Positions 50,300 to 60,241 of a stretch of DNA of 64,000 bases are shown here, in pieces. The translations under genes and the position numbers were made by a program. This DNA comes from Marinobacter sp. AC-23 (GTDB taxonomy: Bacteria; Pseudomonadota; Gammaproteobacteria; Pseudomonadales; Oleiphilaceae): NCBI RefSeq assembly GCF_001858325.1, contig NZ_MBPP01000001.1:493030-557029 (forward strand). The letters are read 5' to 3'. Under the pieces are notes generated by a model. It was not told the DNA's origin. It saw nothing but the letters and a program-made list of their open reading frames with translations, and ran no database searches. Every line of letters begins with the position of its first letter. Position 1 is the stretch's first letter.

Positions 50300-50791
50300 T
50301 TAAAGCTGGGACGCTATGGTAGAGCGGGCATCCTGCACAACAAACCGACCCTGAAAAACAGCCACCGGATCACCCTGAGGCGAGCTGTTTGGCGTTCCAC
50401 AAAACACCTCAGTTGTAAGATCCAATCGGGCTTTGCCGTGCCTTGCCAAGGCTTTCCTGAAGCGCCCGGGAATTTCACCTCCCGGCAGCCTGCAAATGGC
50501 GTAAAAATCTGTGGCCACCGGCTCAAGATAATCAATGCTCCCGGTTTGCACCACCACACTGCCCTTCAAGCCAAGGTCGGCCAAGGCCAGCTCCATAAGC
50601 CCCCAGGCCGCCGTTACCGCCACCGAATAGACACTGCCACCAAACCCTGTGCCCTGGTGGTTGCTGTTGGGCTCAAGGGGCGCGCTGATCAGCAGTGCGC
50701 TGCCGTCCCAAGAATGCAGTTCAATTCCCAGAGCGCGGGTAAGCGGAATTTCCGCCTGAATGCGTTTCTGGAATACAGAAAGCTGAGCCAT
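50300..50791 (-). CDS. YiiD_C-type hotdog thioesterase-like protein
   Basis: A single hotdog domain of 163 residues with NSNHQGTGFGGSVYSVAVTA, matching the putative thioesterase domain found at the end of E. coli YiiD (PF09500). ATG 50791 has GGAGGGG before it. The natural substrate is unknown; an acyl-CoA or acyl-ACP is plausible given the acyl-CoA synthetase next door. It is convergent with the iron permease. Confidence 0.8.
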   Translation of the reverse strand: MAQLSVFQKRIQAEIPLTRALGIELHSWDGSALLISAPLEPNSNHQGTGFGGSVYSVAVTAAWGLMELALADLGLKGSVVVQTGSIDYLEPVATDFYAICRLPGGEIPGRFRKALARHGKARLDLTTEVFCGTPNSSPQGDPVAVFQGRFVVQDARSTIASQL

Positions 50792-50868
50792 AAACCCCTC
50801 CTGATATGAGTTAATTCTATGCCCGCCGCCCGTTTTTTGCCTATGCGACCAATGTAGGCTCTAAAACG

Positions 50869-50896
50869 AAACAGGCCCGGCTAAGCCGGGCCTGTT
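50869..50896. terminator. Terminator after the acyl-CoA synthetase gene
   Basis: ACAGGCCCGGC and GCCGGGCCTGT form a perfect 11-base stem with a 3-base loop. On the minus strand it is followed by TTCGTTTTAG. It lies 21 bases beyond the synthetase stop. Confidence 0.8.
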
Positions 50897-50916
50897 CTGA
50901 ACAAAAAGGTTACGCG

Positions 50917-52583
50917 CTACTGCCAGATTACCTTCTCGCGCTTCGCGTACCATTCGTCTACTTTGCTTTCATAAGTGTCTTCCACAACGTTGCGCTTAAG
51001 CTTCAGCGTTGGGGTCAGAAAGCTATTACCAATCGACCACTCGTCACTCACAATAATCACAAAGGCCAGCTTCTCGTGGGGATCCACTGTCTTGTTTACG
51101 CTATCAACAAGTTCCGTAAAGCTTGCCTCTAGCTCCTTGCGAAAACCTGCATCTGATACCTTTGGCCGGATACCCTCTGCCAGCTGAATCATCGCAAAAG
51201 GTTGCGTTTGGTTAGCTCCAGACACGCACACCAATTCGATTGACTGGTGGGCCATCAGCTTATTTTCAATAGGCGCGGGTGCGATGTACTTGCCCTTGCT
51301 GGTCTTGAAGATTTCCTTCATCCGGCCAGTAATTTTCAGGCGCCCGAGTTCGTCAATTTCACCCTTATCACCGGTTTTCAGGAAGCCGTCTTCGGTGAAG
51401 GTTTCACGGGTTTTCTCCTCATCCTTGTAGTAGCCCACCATAGTGGCAGGGCTCTTGATAAGGATTTCGCCCTCAGGGCCTATTTTCGTTTCCACACCCG
51501 GCATGGACTCGCCACATAACCCGTGCGGGAACGCCCCGGTTTATTGATATGGGAGTAGGCAAAGTTCTCCGACATGCCATAGCCTTCCAGCAACTCCAGG
51601 CCAAGGTTGCGATACCAATCCAACACATCACCGGCCAACGGAGCAGAACCACTACCGGCCAGCTTAACCTTATCGAGCCCAAGCCCCGTGAGAACCTTTT
51701 TCTTGATCAGTTTGCTTACAACAGGAATCTTCAGCAGCGTATTAAGCTTCTTCTGCGGTAGCTTCTGCAGAACACCCTGCTGAAACCTTACCCACAGCCG
51801 CGGCACCGAGAGGAACAGCGTTGGCTGAGCCCGCTTCATGTCTTCCACAAACGTGTCGAGGGATTCTGCAAAGAACAAATGAAAGCCCGCGTACAACGAC
51901 GCCAGCTCAACAAACGTACGCTCAAATACGTGCGCCAGTGGCAGATAGGACAACATGCGCTCGTTGGGGCCTACCTGCAGAACGTCCATGCCACCCGCGG
52001 CCGCAAACGCCATATTGCGGAAGCTGAGCATAACGCCTTTCGGCTTTCCGGTACTGCCTGAGGTATACACAATGGTCGCCAGCTCATCTGCATCACGCTG
52101 AACGTTCTCTTCCAGCGGCGGGTACTTGGCAACAATGTCATCCCAGGTTTCAAAATCGTTGGATGGGCTCAGAGGGAAGGAAATGCAACGAACCGACTCC
52201 GGCACACCCGGCTTCATCATGTCCCAGTCGTCCAACTTGCCCACAAACAGCACGTCACATTCAGCGTGATTCAGCACGTAGTTAACGGTGTCGGCATTCA
52301 ATGTGGGATACAAAGGCACAGAAACGTGGCCCGCCATCCAGATAGCCCAGTCGGTCATAATCCAGTGAGCGCAGTTTTTAGAGATCAAGCCAACGCGGCT
52401 TTTTTCAGGCAAATTCAGTGACTTAATATACGACGCCATACGGCGAGCTTCATCAACCGCCCTTCCCCATGTGTACTCCACCACCTTGCCATCACCAATG
52501 GGCTGGGTCATATACAGGGAGTTCGCTTTGGCGGTCTCCCAGTGATAGACCATATCAAGGGGAAGCTTGTTTGTTGTTTCCAT
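50917..52583 (-). CDS. AMP-binding long-chain acyl-CoA synthetase, frameshifted
   Basis: It activates fatty acids with ATP and CoA. The N-terminal half has the AMP-binding P-loop YTSGSTGKPKG at 173-183, LSYLPLAHVFERT and GYGMSEN. The C-terminal half, in another frame, has GYYKDEEKTRETFTEDGFLK, TGDKGEIDELGRLKITGRMK and the late lysine region (LKLKRN). Adding one base at 51512-51513 (GTGGCGAG to GTGGGCGAG) joins them as TGYVGESMPGVETKIGPEGE, for 555 residues. The length and RMKEIFKTSKGKYIAP match the bacterial long-chain group. It is divergent from the binding-protein gene at 52815. Confidence 0.9.
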
Positions 52584-52814
52584 GGTTCTTCCTTGCTTAT
52601 CGTTATTTGATTTATAAGGGCATTATTTAGACTTTAGTAGGGTATTTCAACACATTATGCCCGTCAAAGCGTGACTTGGGCCAACTAGGCAAAAACTCTT
52701 TCTGCGGATGTCGGATCAGGCCAACTCCACGTTAACATGCTCTACCACCAAGGGGGCGGGGCTGTGGTAAACTCTCGCACCTTATATCCCGCAAAAAATC
52801 TCGGAGATGGGCAT

Positions 52815-53788
52815 ATGGCCAAGAAAACCCTGCGCACCCTGTTGGGCGCGTCATTAATGGCAATGGCAAGTCTTTCACAGGCAGCAGAGCCACGTGTTGT
52901 CGCCATAACGCAAATTGTGGAGCACCCAGCCTGGATGCCGTTCACCAAGGCGTGAAGGATGAGCTGGCCGAGCGCGGCTATAAAGAAGGCGAAAACCTTA
53001 AGCTCATGCACGAGAGCGCTCAGGGAAACGCCGCCATCGCCTCCCAGATTGCCCGTAAATTTGTGGGCGAAAAAACCGACGTAATAGTCGCCATCGCAAC
53101 GCCTTCCGCTCAGACTGTTGCCGCTGCCGCCCGCAACATCCCGGTGGTTTTTGCTGCCGTAACAGACCCGGTAGGCGCAAAGCTGGTGAAGAGTGCGGAA
53201 GCACCGGGTGCAAACATTACCGGCGTAAGCGACATGCTGCCCATCGACAAGCATCTGGACATGCTGCAGCGCATGGTCCCGGATGCCAAGCGCATCGGCA
53301 CCGTGTACAACCCAGGTGAGGCCAACGCCGTATCCCTGATTGAACTGCTTGAAGAGCGCCTCGAGGCCCGCGGAATGACCCTGGTAAAAGGGGCCGCCAC
53401 CAAAACCTCCGAAGTGCTGGGCGCAGCCCGCTCGTTAGTAGGTAAAGCCGACGCCATTTACCTAACCACCGATAACACGGTCATCAGCGCTGCTGAAGCA
53501 GTTATCTCTGTGGGTGAGCGCGCCAAAATCCCGGTATTTGCAGCCGACACAGCTACCGTTGCCCGTGGCGCCGTTGCCGCACTGGGCTTTGACTACTACG
53601 ATCACGGCCGCCAAGCCGGCGTAATGGTTGCACGCATTCTTGATGGGGAAAAGCCGAGCGACATGCCGGTAGAAACCATGGATAAGCTCAACCTGTTTGT
53701 AAACCCAGAAGCCGGCGAGCGCATGGGCATCACCTTGCCTGATGACGTAATTGCCGACGCTCAAGAAGTGGTAACAAGCACCAAGTAA
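52815..53788 (+). CDS. ABC importer substrate-binding protein, PF04392 (TrpX-like) type, frameshifted
   Basis: The exported binding protein has a signal peptide KTLRTLLGASLMAMASLSQA. The family pattern of PF04392 ABC_sub_bind follows: AITQIVEHP, ..ELAERGYKEGENL, VVFAAVTDPVGAKLV, GVSDMLPI, GTVYNPGEANAVSL and NPEAGERMGI. ATG 52815 has GGAG 8 bases upstream. The frame breaks at 52930-52931; adding one C (GCCTGG to GCCCTGG) gives HPALDAVHQGVKDELAERGY and 324 residues. Relatives import aromatic amino acids or related solutes; the substrate here is not known. Confidence 0.9.
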
Positions 53789-53857
53789 CGCCTGACTTAC
53801 ACGGGTGGGTTCTGTATAAAGAGCCCGCCCGTTTTTCTTTCACAGTGAATCTTTCCC

Positions 53858-54759
53858 ATGCTCAGTGATATTGCATTTTACGGCGCAGTCGAGACAGGCC
53901 TCATTTATGGCCTGGTTGCGTTCGGTATCTATATCTCATTTCGTGTACTCGATTTTCCGGACCTTACCGTTGACGGCAGCTTTCCCCTGGGCGCGGCCGT
54001 TGCGGCTGTTTTAATTATGGACGGCTGGAACCCCTGGTTGGCAACCGGTTCTGCGGTGCTTGCTGGCATGGCAGCCGGTGCTGTCACCGCCATTTTGAAC
54101 GTAAAACTGAAGATCCTGAACCTGCTGGCATCCATCCTCACCATGATTGCCCTGTACTCCATTAACCTGCGGGTTATGGGCAGGCCAAACATCGCTCTTC
54201 TTGGCGAAGAGACCGTACTCACCCCGTGGTATTCACTGGATCTTGCCTACCACCAAGTGCCGGTACTGCTCTTCGTGATTGTGGTGTTCATCGCCCTGGT
54301 TCTTTTGTGGCGCTTCATGAAATCCGAGACCGGCCTTGCCATGCGTGCAACCGGTGCCAACCCAAGAATGGCTCGTGCCCAAGGCATCGCCACCGGCACC
54401 ATGATCATTCTTGCGTTGCCGTATCTAACGGCCTGGTTGGCCTGGCCGGCGCGCTCTTCGCCCAAAGCCAAGGCGCAGCAGATGTCACTATGGGTGTTGG
54501 CGTAATCGTTATAGGCCTGGCGTCATTGATTGGCGGTGAAGCGGTTCTTACACCCTCATCGGTGGTTCGTGCCCTGATAGGCTGCGTGATTGGCGCCATT
54601 ATTTACCGGCTGGCCATTGCCTTGGCACTGAACGCCGACTTCCTTGGCTTTAAAGCCCAAGATCTGAACCTTATAACCGCCGTTCTGGTTACCTTGGCAA
54701 TTGTATTGCCCGGTGCCCGCAACTCTCTGGTTAGCAAACTCACCCGCAAAAAGGCCTAA
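53858..54759 (+). CDS. ABC importer permease partner of the PF04392-type binding protein, frameshifted
   Basis: A branched-chain-type permease (BPD_transp_2) of the inner membrane. It starts MLSDIAFYGAVETGLIYGLV and has LDFPDLTVDGSFPLGAAVAA, the motif of the TrpY-like group. The frame breaks at 54413; adding one G (TTGCG to TTGGCG) gives IILGVAVSNGLVGLAGALFA. It then continues through GVGVIVIGLASLIGGEAVL to 54759, for 300 residues. It lies 69 bases after the binding protein and 9 before the ATPase. Confidence 0.9.
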
Positions 54760-54768
54760 GGAGGCAAC

Positions 54769-55563
54769 ATGATCAGCGCAACCGATCTCCAGCTTACCTT
54801 TGGTAAGGGCACTCCGCTGGAAAACCCCGCACTCAGGGGCATGAGCCTTACCGTGAATCAAGGTGAGTTTGTTACCGTGATTGGCAGCAACGGCGCCGGA
54901 AAATCCACCTTTCTGAACGCCTTGGCGGGCGAAGTTCTGGTTGATAGCGGCACCATTGTTGTCGACAACCTTAACGTGACCAAGCTGTCTACCCACAAAC
55001 GGGCTGGCCGCGTGGCGCGAGTGTTCCAGGACCCGCTGGCAGGCACCTGTGAAGGCCTGAGCATTGAGGAAAACCTTGCCCTCGCCATCAAGCGCGGCCA
55101 ACGCCGCACTTTGGGTACAGCGGTTAAAAAGCAGTACCTGGAGCAGTTCCGGGACAGTCTTTCGTCCCTGAACCTGGGGCTGGAAGACCGCCTAAGCGAC
55201 AAAATGGGCCTGCTCTCTGGCGGCCAGCGCCAAGCTGTAAGCCTGTTGATGGCAAGCCTTACGCCTTCCAACATTTTGCTGCTGGACGAGCACACCGCAG
55301 CACTGGACCCCAAAACCGCAGCTTTTGTGTTGGCACTGACCACCAAAATCATCGACGAGCAAAAACTCACGGCTTTGATGGTTACCCACAGCATGAAACA
55401 AGCGCTGGAAGTTGGCACCCGCACAGTCATGCTGCATCAGGGCCAAGTGGTGTTTGATATTGAAGGCAAGGATCGCGAAGGTTTGGAGGTGAAGGATCTT
55501 CTGGACCTATTTGAAAAGCAGCGTGGGTTATCGGTAGACGACGACAGTTTGCTGCTCGGTTAG
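54769..55563 (+). CDS. ABC importer ATP-binding protein of the PF04392-type system
   Basis: The 264-residue ATPase has Walker A GSNGAGKST (about 43-51), the signature LLSGGQRQAVSLLMA and Walker B ILLLDEHTAALDP. In the Walker B region the usual DEP is DEH, a known feature of this subfamily. The switch histidine is in MVTHSM. It is the last gene of the three-gene importer, directly preceded by AGGAGG. Confidence 0.93.
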   Translation: MISATDLQLTFGKGTPLENPALRGMSLTVNQGEFVTVIGSNGAGKSTFLNALAGEVLVDSGTIVVDNLNVTKLSTHKRAGRVARVFQDPLAGTCEGLSIEENLALAIKRGQRRTLGTAVKKQYLEQFRDSLSSLNLGLEDRLSDKMGLLSGGQRQAVSLLMASLTPSNILLLDEHTAALDPKTAAFVLALTTKIIDEQKLTALMVTHSMKQALEVGTRTVMLHQGQVVFDIEGKDREGLEVKDLLDLFEKQRGLSVDDDSLLLG

Positions 55564-55572
55564 TGGAGAAGC

Positions 55573-56291
55573 CTACTCACTACCACCCATGTAAATCGAC
55601 ATGAGGTGCTCGTCGCTTCGTATATCGTCTCGGCTGCCGGAAAACTGATTTTTGCCACCTGCAAAAATATAAACGCTGTCTGCTACGGGAAGAGCCTCTC
55701 GAATGTTCTGCTCTATCAAGATCACACCAACACCACGCTCACGCAAAGACTGAACCCTGTCCATGGTCTCATTGACCAAGGCAGGCGAAAGGCCCGCTGA
55801 AGGCTCATCCAGCATCACAAAAGCCGGGTTCGGCACAAGCGCCCGGGCGATTGCCACCATCATTTGCTCTCCACCGGAAAGCGAACCTGCCGCTACGTTG
55901 CGGCGTCGTTGCAGGTTCGGGTAGTCGGCTATCAATGTTTCGATGCGATCGTCTACCTCACGGGTATCCTTCAGTGAATAGCCACCCATTCGCAGGTTTC
56001 CATGACTGAAAAACGGGGAAACACCCCCCCACCCTGGGGCATCATCACAATGCCTTTGCGAACCATCTCATGAACAGGAAGCCCAGTAAGATCGATATCG
56101 CCCAACGTTATCTTTCCTGCCCACGGCGGCAGCAACCCGGCTATGCCTTTGATCACGGTAGATTTGCCACTGCCATTGGGGCCGAACACGCAGGTAATAT
56201 GGCCGGGCGGCGCCGTGATGGAGATATCATGAACAATTTCCTGCTTACCGTAACCCGTAGTCAGGCCTTCAACTTTAAGCGCCTCACTCAT
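55573..56291 (-). CDS. livF: Liv-type ABC importer ATPase LivF, frameshifted
   Basis: The second ATPase of a branched-chain-type importer. It starts MSEALKVEGLTTGYGKQEIV with Walker A GPNGSGKST, and the second part has SLSGGEQMMVAIARAL and FVMLDEPSAGLSP. Adding one A to the AAA run (55997-55999 on the plus strand) joins VMENLRMGGYSLKDTREV, for 239 residues. It overlaps livG by ATGA and is the last gene of the operon. Confidence 0.9.
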
Positions 56292-57034
56292 GACTGTCGC
56301 CCCAGGTAGGCTTGTTGCACCTCAACGTTGCTCGCTATGTCGTCGAAGCTACCTTCAGCCACAACCTCACCCATGTTCATAACAATGAGTCGGTCACATA
56401 TTTCACGCACCATTTCCATATCGTGCTCAATAATCAGAAAGGTTATGCCTGTCTGGCGAAGGCGTCGTATGACCTCCAGAATAATGCGGCGGATATTGGG
56501 GTGAACACCTGCGGTAACCTCATCAAGTAAAATCACTTTTGGGTCGCGCATACACACCCGGCCAAATTCGAGAAGCTTCTGCTGCCCACCGGACAGCTCC
56601 GAGGCCAGATTATTAATAACATGCGTAATCTGAAGCATCTCCGCTACTTCCTCTGCCCTGACCGGCGCGCCTTTCCAGTCACCCTCAACGGCCGCAGCTA
56701 ACAGGTTTTCACGCACGCTCATGTTGTCGAACAGAGAGGGGATTTGAAAGGTTCGCCCGATGCCCGAGCGAGCAATACGCCAGGTAGGCTGGCCCGTAAC
56801 ATCCACACCATCAAGCCAAATGCGCCCCTCATCCACTGGCAGCCCCCCTGCCGCCAGGCTGAACAGTGTCGACTTGCCGCTTCCATTGGGGCCGATCACA
56901 CCAACAACCTCACCCGGCGCCACCACCAGACTAACGCCGGCAACCGCGGTAACCCCGCCGAAACGTTTGACTACCGACTCCAGCACCAGAGGTGATTTAT
57001 CCGCGGAGGATGTCTTAATCGCAGGGGACGACAT
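56288..57034 (-). CDS. livG: Liv-type ABC importer ATPase LivG
   Basis: The 248-residue ATPase shows Walker A GPNGSGKST, the LivG-specific GRTFQIPSLFDNMSVRENLL, ELSGGQQKLLEFGRVCM and KVILLDEVTAGVHP. The Walker B pair is DE-V rather than DEP. It ends overlapping livF and lies 10 bases after livM. Confidence 0.93.
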   Translation of the reverse strand: MSSPAIKTSSADKSPLVLESVVKRFGGVTAVAGVSLVVAPGEVVGVIGPNGSGKSTLFSLAAGGLPVDEGRIWLDGVDVTGQPTWRIARSGIGRTFQIPSLFDNMSVRENLLAAAVEGDWKGAPVRAEEVAEMLQITHVINNLASELSGGQQKLLEFGRVCMRDPKVILLDEVTAGVHPNIRRIILEVIRRLRQTGITFLIIEHDMEMVREICDRLIVMNMGEVVAEGSFDDIASNVEVQQAYLGRQS

Positions 57035-57044
57035 AATTCCACTC

Positions 57045-58028
57045 CTAGAACTTGCGAAGAATGCGCGAAATCAATTCACGCCCACGCCGGCGCCCAACAA
57101 TGAGACTAATCAATCCATTGGGCAGGAAGAGCACCACCATCGCAATGATCAACCCGAGAACGGGCAGGTACACCACGGTATCTCCGAAAGTGGACCAGAT
57201 ATAACGATTGGTAATCCACAGCACCACCGCGCCCAAAGCAGGTCCCCAAATGGTGCCCAGCCCACCCAGCAAAACCATAACAACCATCTGATCCGTAATC
57301 TCGGGGCCCATTACAGACATTGGATCAATATAGGTAGTCCAGTAGGCAAACACACTGCCAAACAGCGCGGTGATCGCGGCCGACAGGGCGAACGCCTGCA
57401 CCTTCACCAGGTTAGTACGGATCCCCATAGCCTCAGCCGCAGGCTCGTGATCACGTAAGGCCTTGAGGCGGAACCCAAAACGGGTGTACTCAATCAGGTA
57501 CCAAACACCAAGAAAGCTTGCGGCGGCTGCCGCCAGCATCGTGTAGTAAAAGAAAAATTCATTCAAATAGGCTGGTAATGAAAGGCCGCCAGTACCACCG
57601 GTTATATCCAGTATGGTGGCCAGCTGCATCAACATCTCCGCAAAGGCCCAGGTTGCGATGGCAAAGTAGGCACCGCGCAGGCGCATCGTAGGCCCGCCGA
57701 TAATGGCAGCAACAATCATTGCAATAACAACGCTGGGCAACAGGGTCGCCAAAAATGGCATCCCAATGCCAGCCTGCATGAGTATTGCCGTTGTGTAAGC
57801 ACCGATGCCGAAAAATGCAGAATGGCCGAAGCTTATATAGCCGGCGTAACCACCGACGATATTCCAGGCACACGCCAAACCCGCCCACATCAACGCCCCC
57901 GTGACAATGCGCAGGCTGTAGGGGTCGATGAAGGCGGGAACCACCCCTAATGCCAGCAAACCGACCGCAATGGCAGCCAATCGAAATAAATTACCGCGAA
58001 CTTGGCCAGGATTAGATGCCACGTCCAA
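57045..58028 (-). CDS. livM: Liv-type ABC importer permease LivM
   Basis: A hydrophobic permease of about 325 residues with around nine helices. It contains GGYAGYISFGHSAFFGIGAY and the EAA-like loop GFRLKALRDHEPAAEAMGI, both LivM marks. The start is either TTG 58028 or GTG 58022; a GGGGG lies about 9 bases before the GTG. The beginning overlaps the livH stop (58012-58014) by up to 17 bases. Confidence 0.92.
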   Translation of the reverse strand: MDVASNPGQVRGNLFRLAAIAVGLLALGVVPAFIDPYSLRIVTGALMWAGLACAWNIVGGYAGYISFGHSAFFGIGAYTTAILMQAGIGMPFLATLLPSVVIAMIVAAIIGGPTMRLRGAYFAIATWAFAEMLMQLATILDITGGTGGLSLPAYLNEFFFYYTMLAAAAASFLGVWYLIEYTRFGFRLKALRDHEPAAEAMGIRTNLVKVQAFALSAAITALFGSVFAYWTTYIDPMSVMGPEITDQMVVMVLLGGLGTIWGPALGAVVLWITNRYIWSTFGDTVVYLPVLGLIIAMVVLFLPNGLISLIVGRRRGRELISRILRKF

Positions 58029-58884
58029 GAACCCCCTTTGGCGCGATCAGCAGCACGAGAAACAGCACTCCGAATACAACCAGTAATGAATATCGGGTGC
58101 CAACATAGGTGGACACAACAGATTCCATTAGCCCAAGGGCGAGCCCCGCAATCAGCACTCCCCCCACGGATCCCAGGCCAGCCAACACCGCAACGAAAAA
58201 CGCAAACAAGGTATAACGCACACCAACGGAGGGGTTTACGGAGTAGATTGTGGCGATTAAAACACCCGCCGAGGCCGTTATTCCGGTATAGAGCCCATAG
58301 ACGTAGGCCGACACTCGCTTTACATCGACACCCATCAACCCGGCATGATCCCGATTTTGAGCAACTGCCCGAACAGCCATGCCGAAACGGGTTCGGTAGA
58401 GCAGCAGGAAAACCCCCAGGCTAATAAGAAGGGCCATTAAAAAGGCACTCAGGCGTAACACGGGAATAGTGACAGGCCCAACAGTTAAAAACTCTCCGGA
58501 AAAGACGGATTCTACGTTTCGGCTGTTATAAGACCATAGCCAAAGCGCGCCGCCGCGCATCAGCAGGAAAAGGCCAAAGGTAAAGGCCAGCGCCATCAGA
58601 TCTGGCCGGGCGTAACGACTGGTTCGCACGTGATAGATCAAAGGCCCTACTGCCCGACCAATAAGGGCGAACAGAACGAACACAAGAAAGATACTGATGA
58701 ACGGATCAATACCCGCCAATGCCACTAACCAGTACGCGGCATACCCACCCAGCATCGCCCATCCACCGACCGCGAAATCGATAACATGCAATACGCCGAA
58801 CGTCAGCTGAAAACCAATGGTCAGGCAGATCAATATCCCGCCTATCAAAACCCCATTCATGATGGTTTGCAGAAATAGATCCAA
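58012..58884 (-). CDS. livH: Liv-type ABC importer permease LivH
   Basis: The 290-residue permease has LivH-type helices, the motif GFQLTFGVLHVIDFAVGGWA and RTRFGMAVRAVAQNRDHAGL. The start is a TTG at 58884, supported by AGGAG 7 bases upstream; the first ATG would remove the first membrane residues. Confidence 0.92.
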   Translation of the reverse strand: MDLFLQTIMNGVLIGGILICLTIGFQLTFGVLHVIDFAVGGWAMLGGYAAYWLVALAGIDPFISIFLVFVLFALIGRAVGPLIYHVRTSRYARPDLMALAFTFGLFLLMRGGALWLWSYNSRNVESVFSGEFLTVGPVTIPVLRLSAFLMALLISLGVFLLLYRTRFGMAVRAVAQNRDHAGLMGVDVKRVSAYVYGLYTGITASAGVLIATIYSVNPSVGVRYTLFAFFVAVLAGLGSVGGVLIAGLALGLMESVVSTYVGTRYSLLVVFGVLFLVLLIAPKGVLGRGI

Positions 58885-58920
58885 GGCGCCGCTCCTGAAA
58901 GGTGTTTGCTGCTTCCTTAA

Positions 58921-58956
58921 ACGGCACGCTCCTGTCGTATCCAGAGGGCGTGCCGT
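58921..58956. repeat. Intercistronic hairpin between the binding protein and livH
   Basis: ACGGCACGC and GCGTGCCGT form a perfect 9-base stem with an 18-base loop in the 97-base gap. There is no T run after it on the minus strand, so it more likely stabilises the upstream binding-protein mRNA than terminates it. Confidence 0.55.
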
Positions 58957-58981
58957 CTTGAACTACCACATTCCGGCTTGG

Positions 58982-60241
58982 TCAGGACGCACCGGGCATG
59001 GGGTATTGCAGCTCTCCTTCCGCTGCACTGCTCGGGGCAACGGGCACAACCTTGCCGTCCTTGATCTGAACAACTACGGGTACCGGCTTGATATTGTTGT
59101 GAAAGTGATCCCCTTCCTTTGCAAAAGCGACAGGGCCATAGAAGGTTTCAATATCGGTTTCTTCAATGGCTTTCGTCAACTCCACCCGGGTTTTCTGATC
59201 CCACGGCGGTGCTTTACCAAGTCGACGGGCCGCGTCCTGCAGCACCAGGCCACTGGCAGAGCACCCTGCCTCGGTATAGTCTGGATGGGTACCCCACCGC
59301 GCAAACGAAAGCTCGGAATAGTCGCTGGCGGTACCGAACAAGTCATCACGGTAAGGAAGCCCCGCTGTCCACACTGACACCCCGAGCGCGCCATTGGCTT
59401 TTTCACCTAACTGATTAATGAAGGCAGCCGAGGTTACGCCGTAATGCATGATGAGTGCTTTCGGCCGGTAATCGAGAGACACCGCCGCATTGACGAAATT
59501 TATAAAGACACTTTCATGACCGCCAACGGCAACAATGTCAGGATTGTCATCCTTGAGCTTGGAGATAATGGGGGTAAGATCCGCGTTGGCCGGGAACAGC
59601 TCGAAACGCTTCAGCTCCAGACCTGCTTCTTGCACGCCGTGGCGAAAGCCTTCTGCGGTCTCTTTGGAGAAAGGCTCATCGACACCAACCACTGCCACGG
59701 ATTTCGCCTTCGAACCAAGGTTCTCGGCAAGTACCTTGATCGATTTATCAGAAGTAAGATCCACAGCCGGTATCATGCCGAAGTTGAAAGCCGGCTTCGA
59801 CAGCCAAACATTGGGCGACTCCGCCGAGCCTGAGATCATCGGCACCTGGTATTTCGCGCTGATTGGCTGAACGGCGAGCGTTACGCCCGACGTATAGGGC
59901 CCAAACAACACATCAACCTTGTCCTGAATAATTAACCGCACTGCAGCGTCAGCACCCGAGGCCGGGCGTGATTGAGCATCACCGTAAAACATTTTTACCG
60001 GATAGCGCTGACCCGCTATCTCTATACCACCGAGTTTATTAATTTCCTCCGCCCACAAATCGTATCCCCGGCGGGTAAGGTTGCCACCAAACCGGTTGTC
60101 TCCGGAAAGCGACGTAACCACACCGCAACGAATAACTTTCTCCTGCCCTTGGGCAGAAACAACCGGAGCCCCCAAGACCAGGGCACCGGAACCGAGCACG
60201 GTTCCGCGCAGCAATGCCCTTCGTGAAAATTTTCCAGCCAT
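58982..60241 (-). CDS. Liv-type ABC importer binding protein with Tat-like signal
   Basis: A periplasmic binding protein of the Leu/Ile/Val-type fold (Peripla_BP_6), 419 residues. The N-terminus FSRRALLRGTVLGSGALVLG is a twin-arginine-like signal, with cleavage near VVSAQ. Conserved parts are VVTSLSGDNRFGG, KVDVLFGPYTSG and VPMISGSAESPN. It is the first gene of the five-gene operon. The substrate is not known; this group transports amino acids, amides and related solutes. Confidence 0.9.
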   Translation of the reverse strand: MAGKFSRRALLRGTVLGSGALVLGAPVVSAQGQEKVIRCGVVTSLSGDNRFGGNLTRRGYDLWAEEINKLGGIEIAGQRYPVKMFYGDAQSRPASGADAAVRLIIQDKVDVLFGPYTSGVTLAVQPISAKYQVPMISGSAESPNVWLSKPAFNFGMIPAVDLTSDKSIKVLAENLGSKAKSVAVVGVDEPFSKETAEGFRHGVQEAGLELKRFELFPANADLTPIISKLKDDNPDIVAVGGHESVFINFVNAAVSLDYRPKALIMHYGVTSAAFINQLGEKANGALGVSVWTAGLPYRDDLFGTASDYSELSFARWGTHPDYTEAGCSASGLVLQDAARRLGKAPPWDQKTRVELTKAIEETDIETFYGPVAFAKEGDHFHNNIKPVPVVVQIKDGKVVPVAPSSAAEGELQYPMPGAS

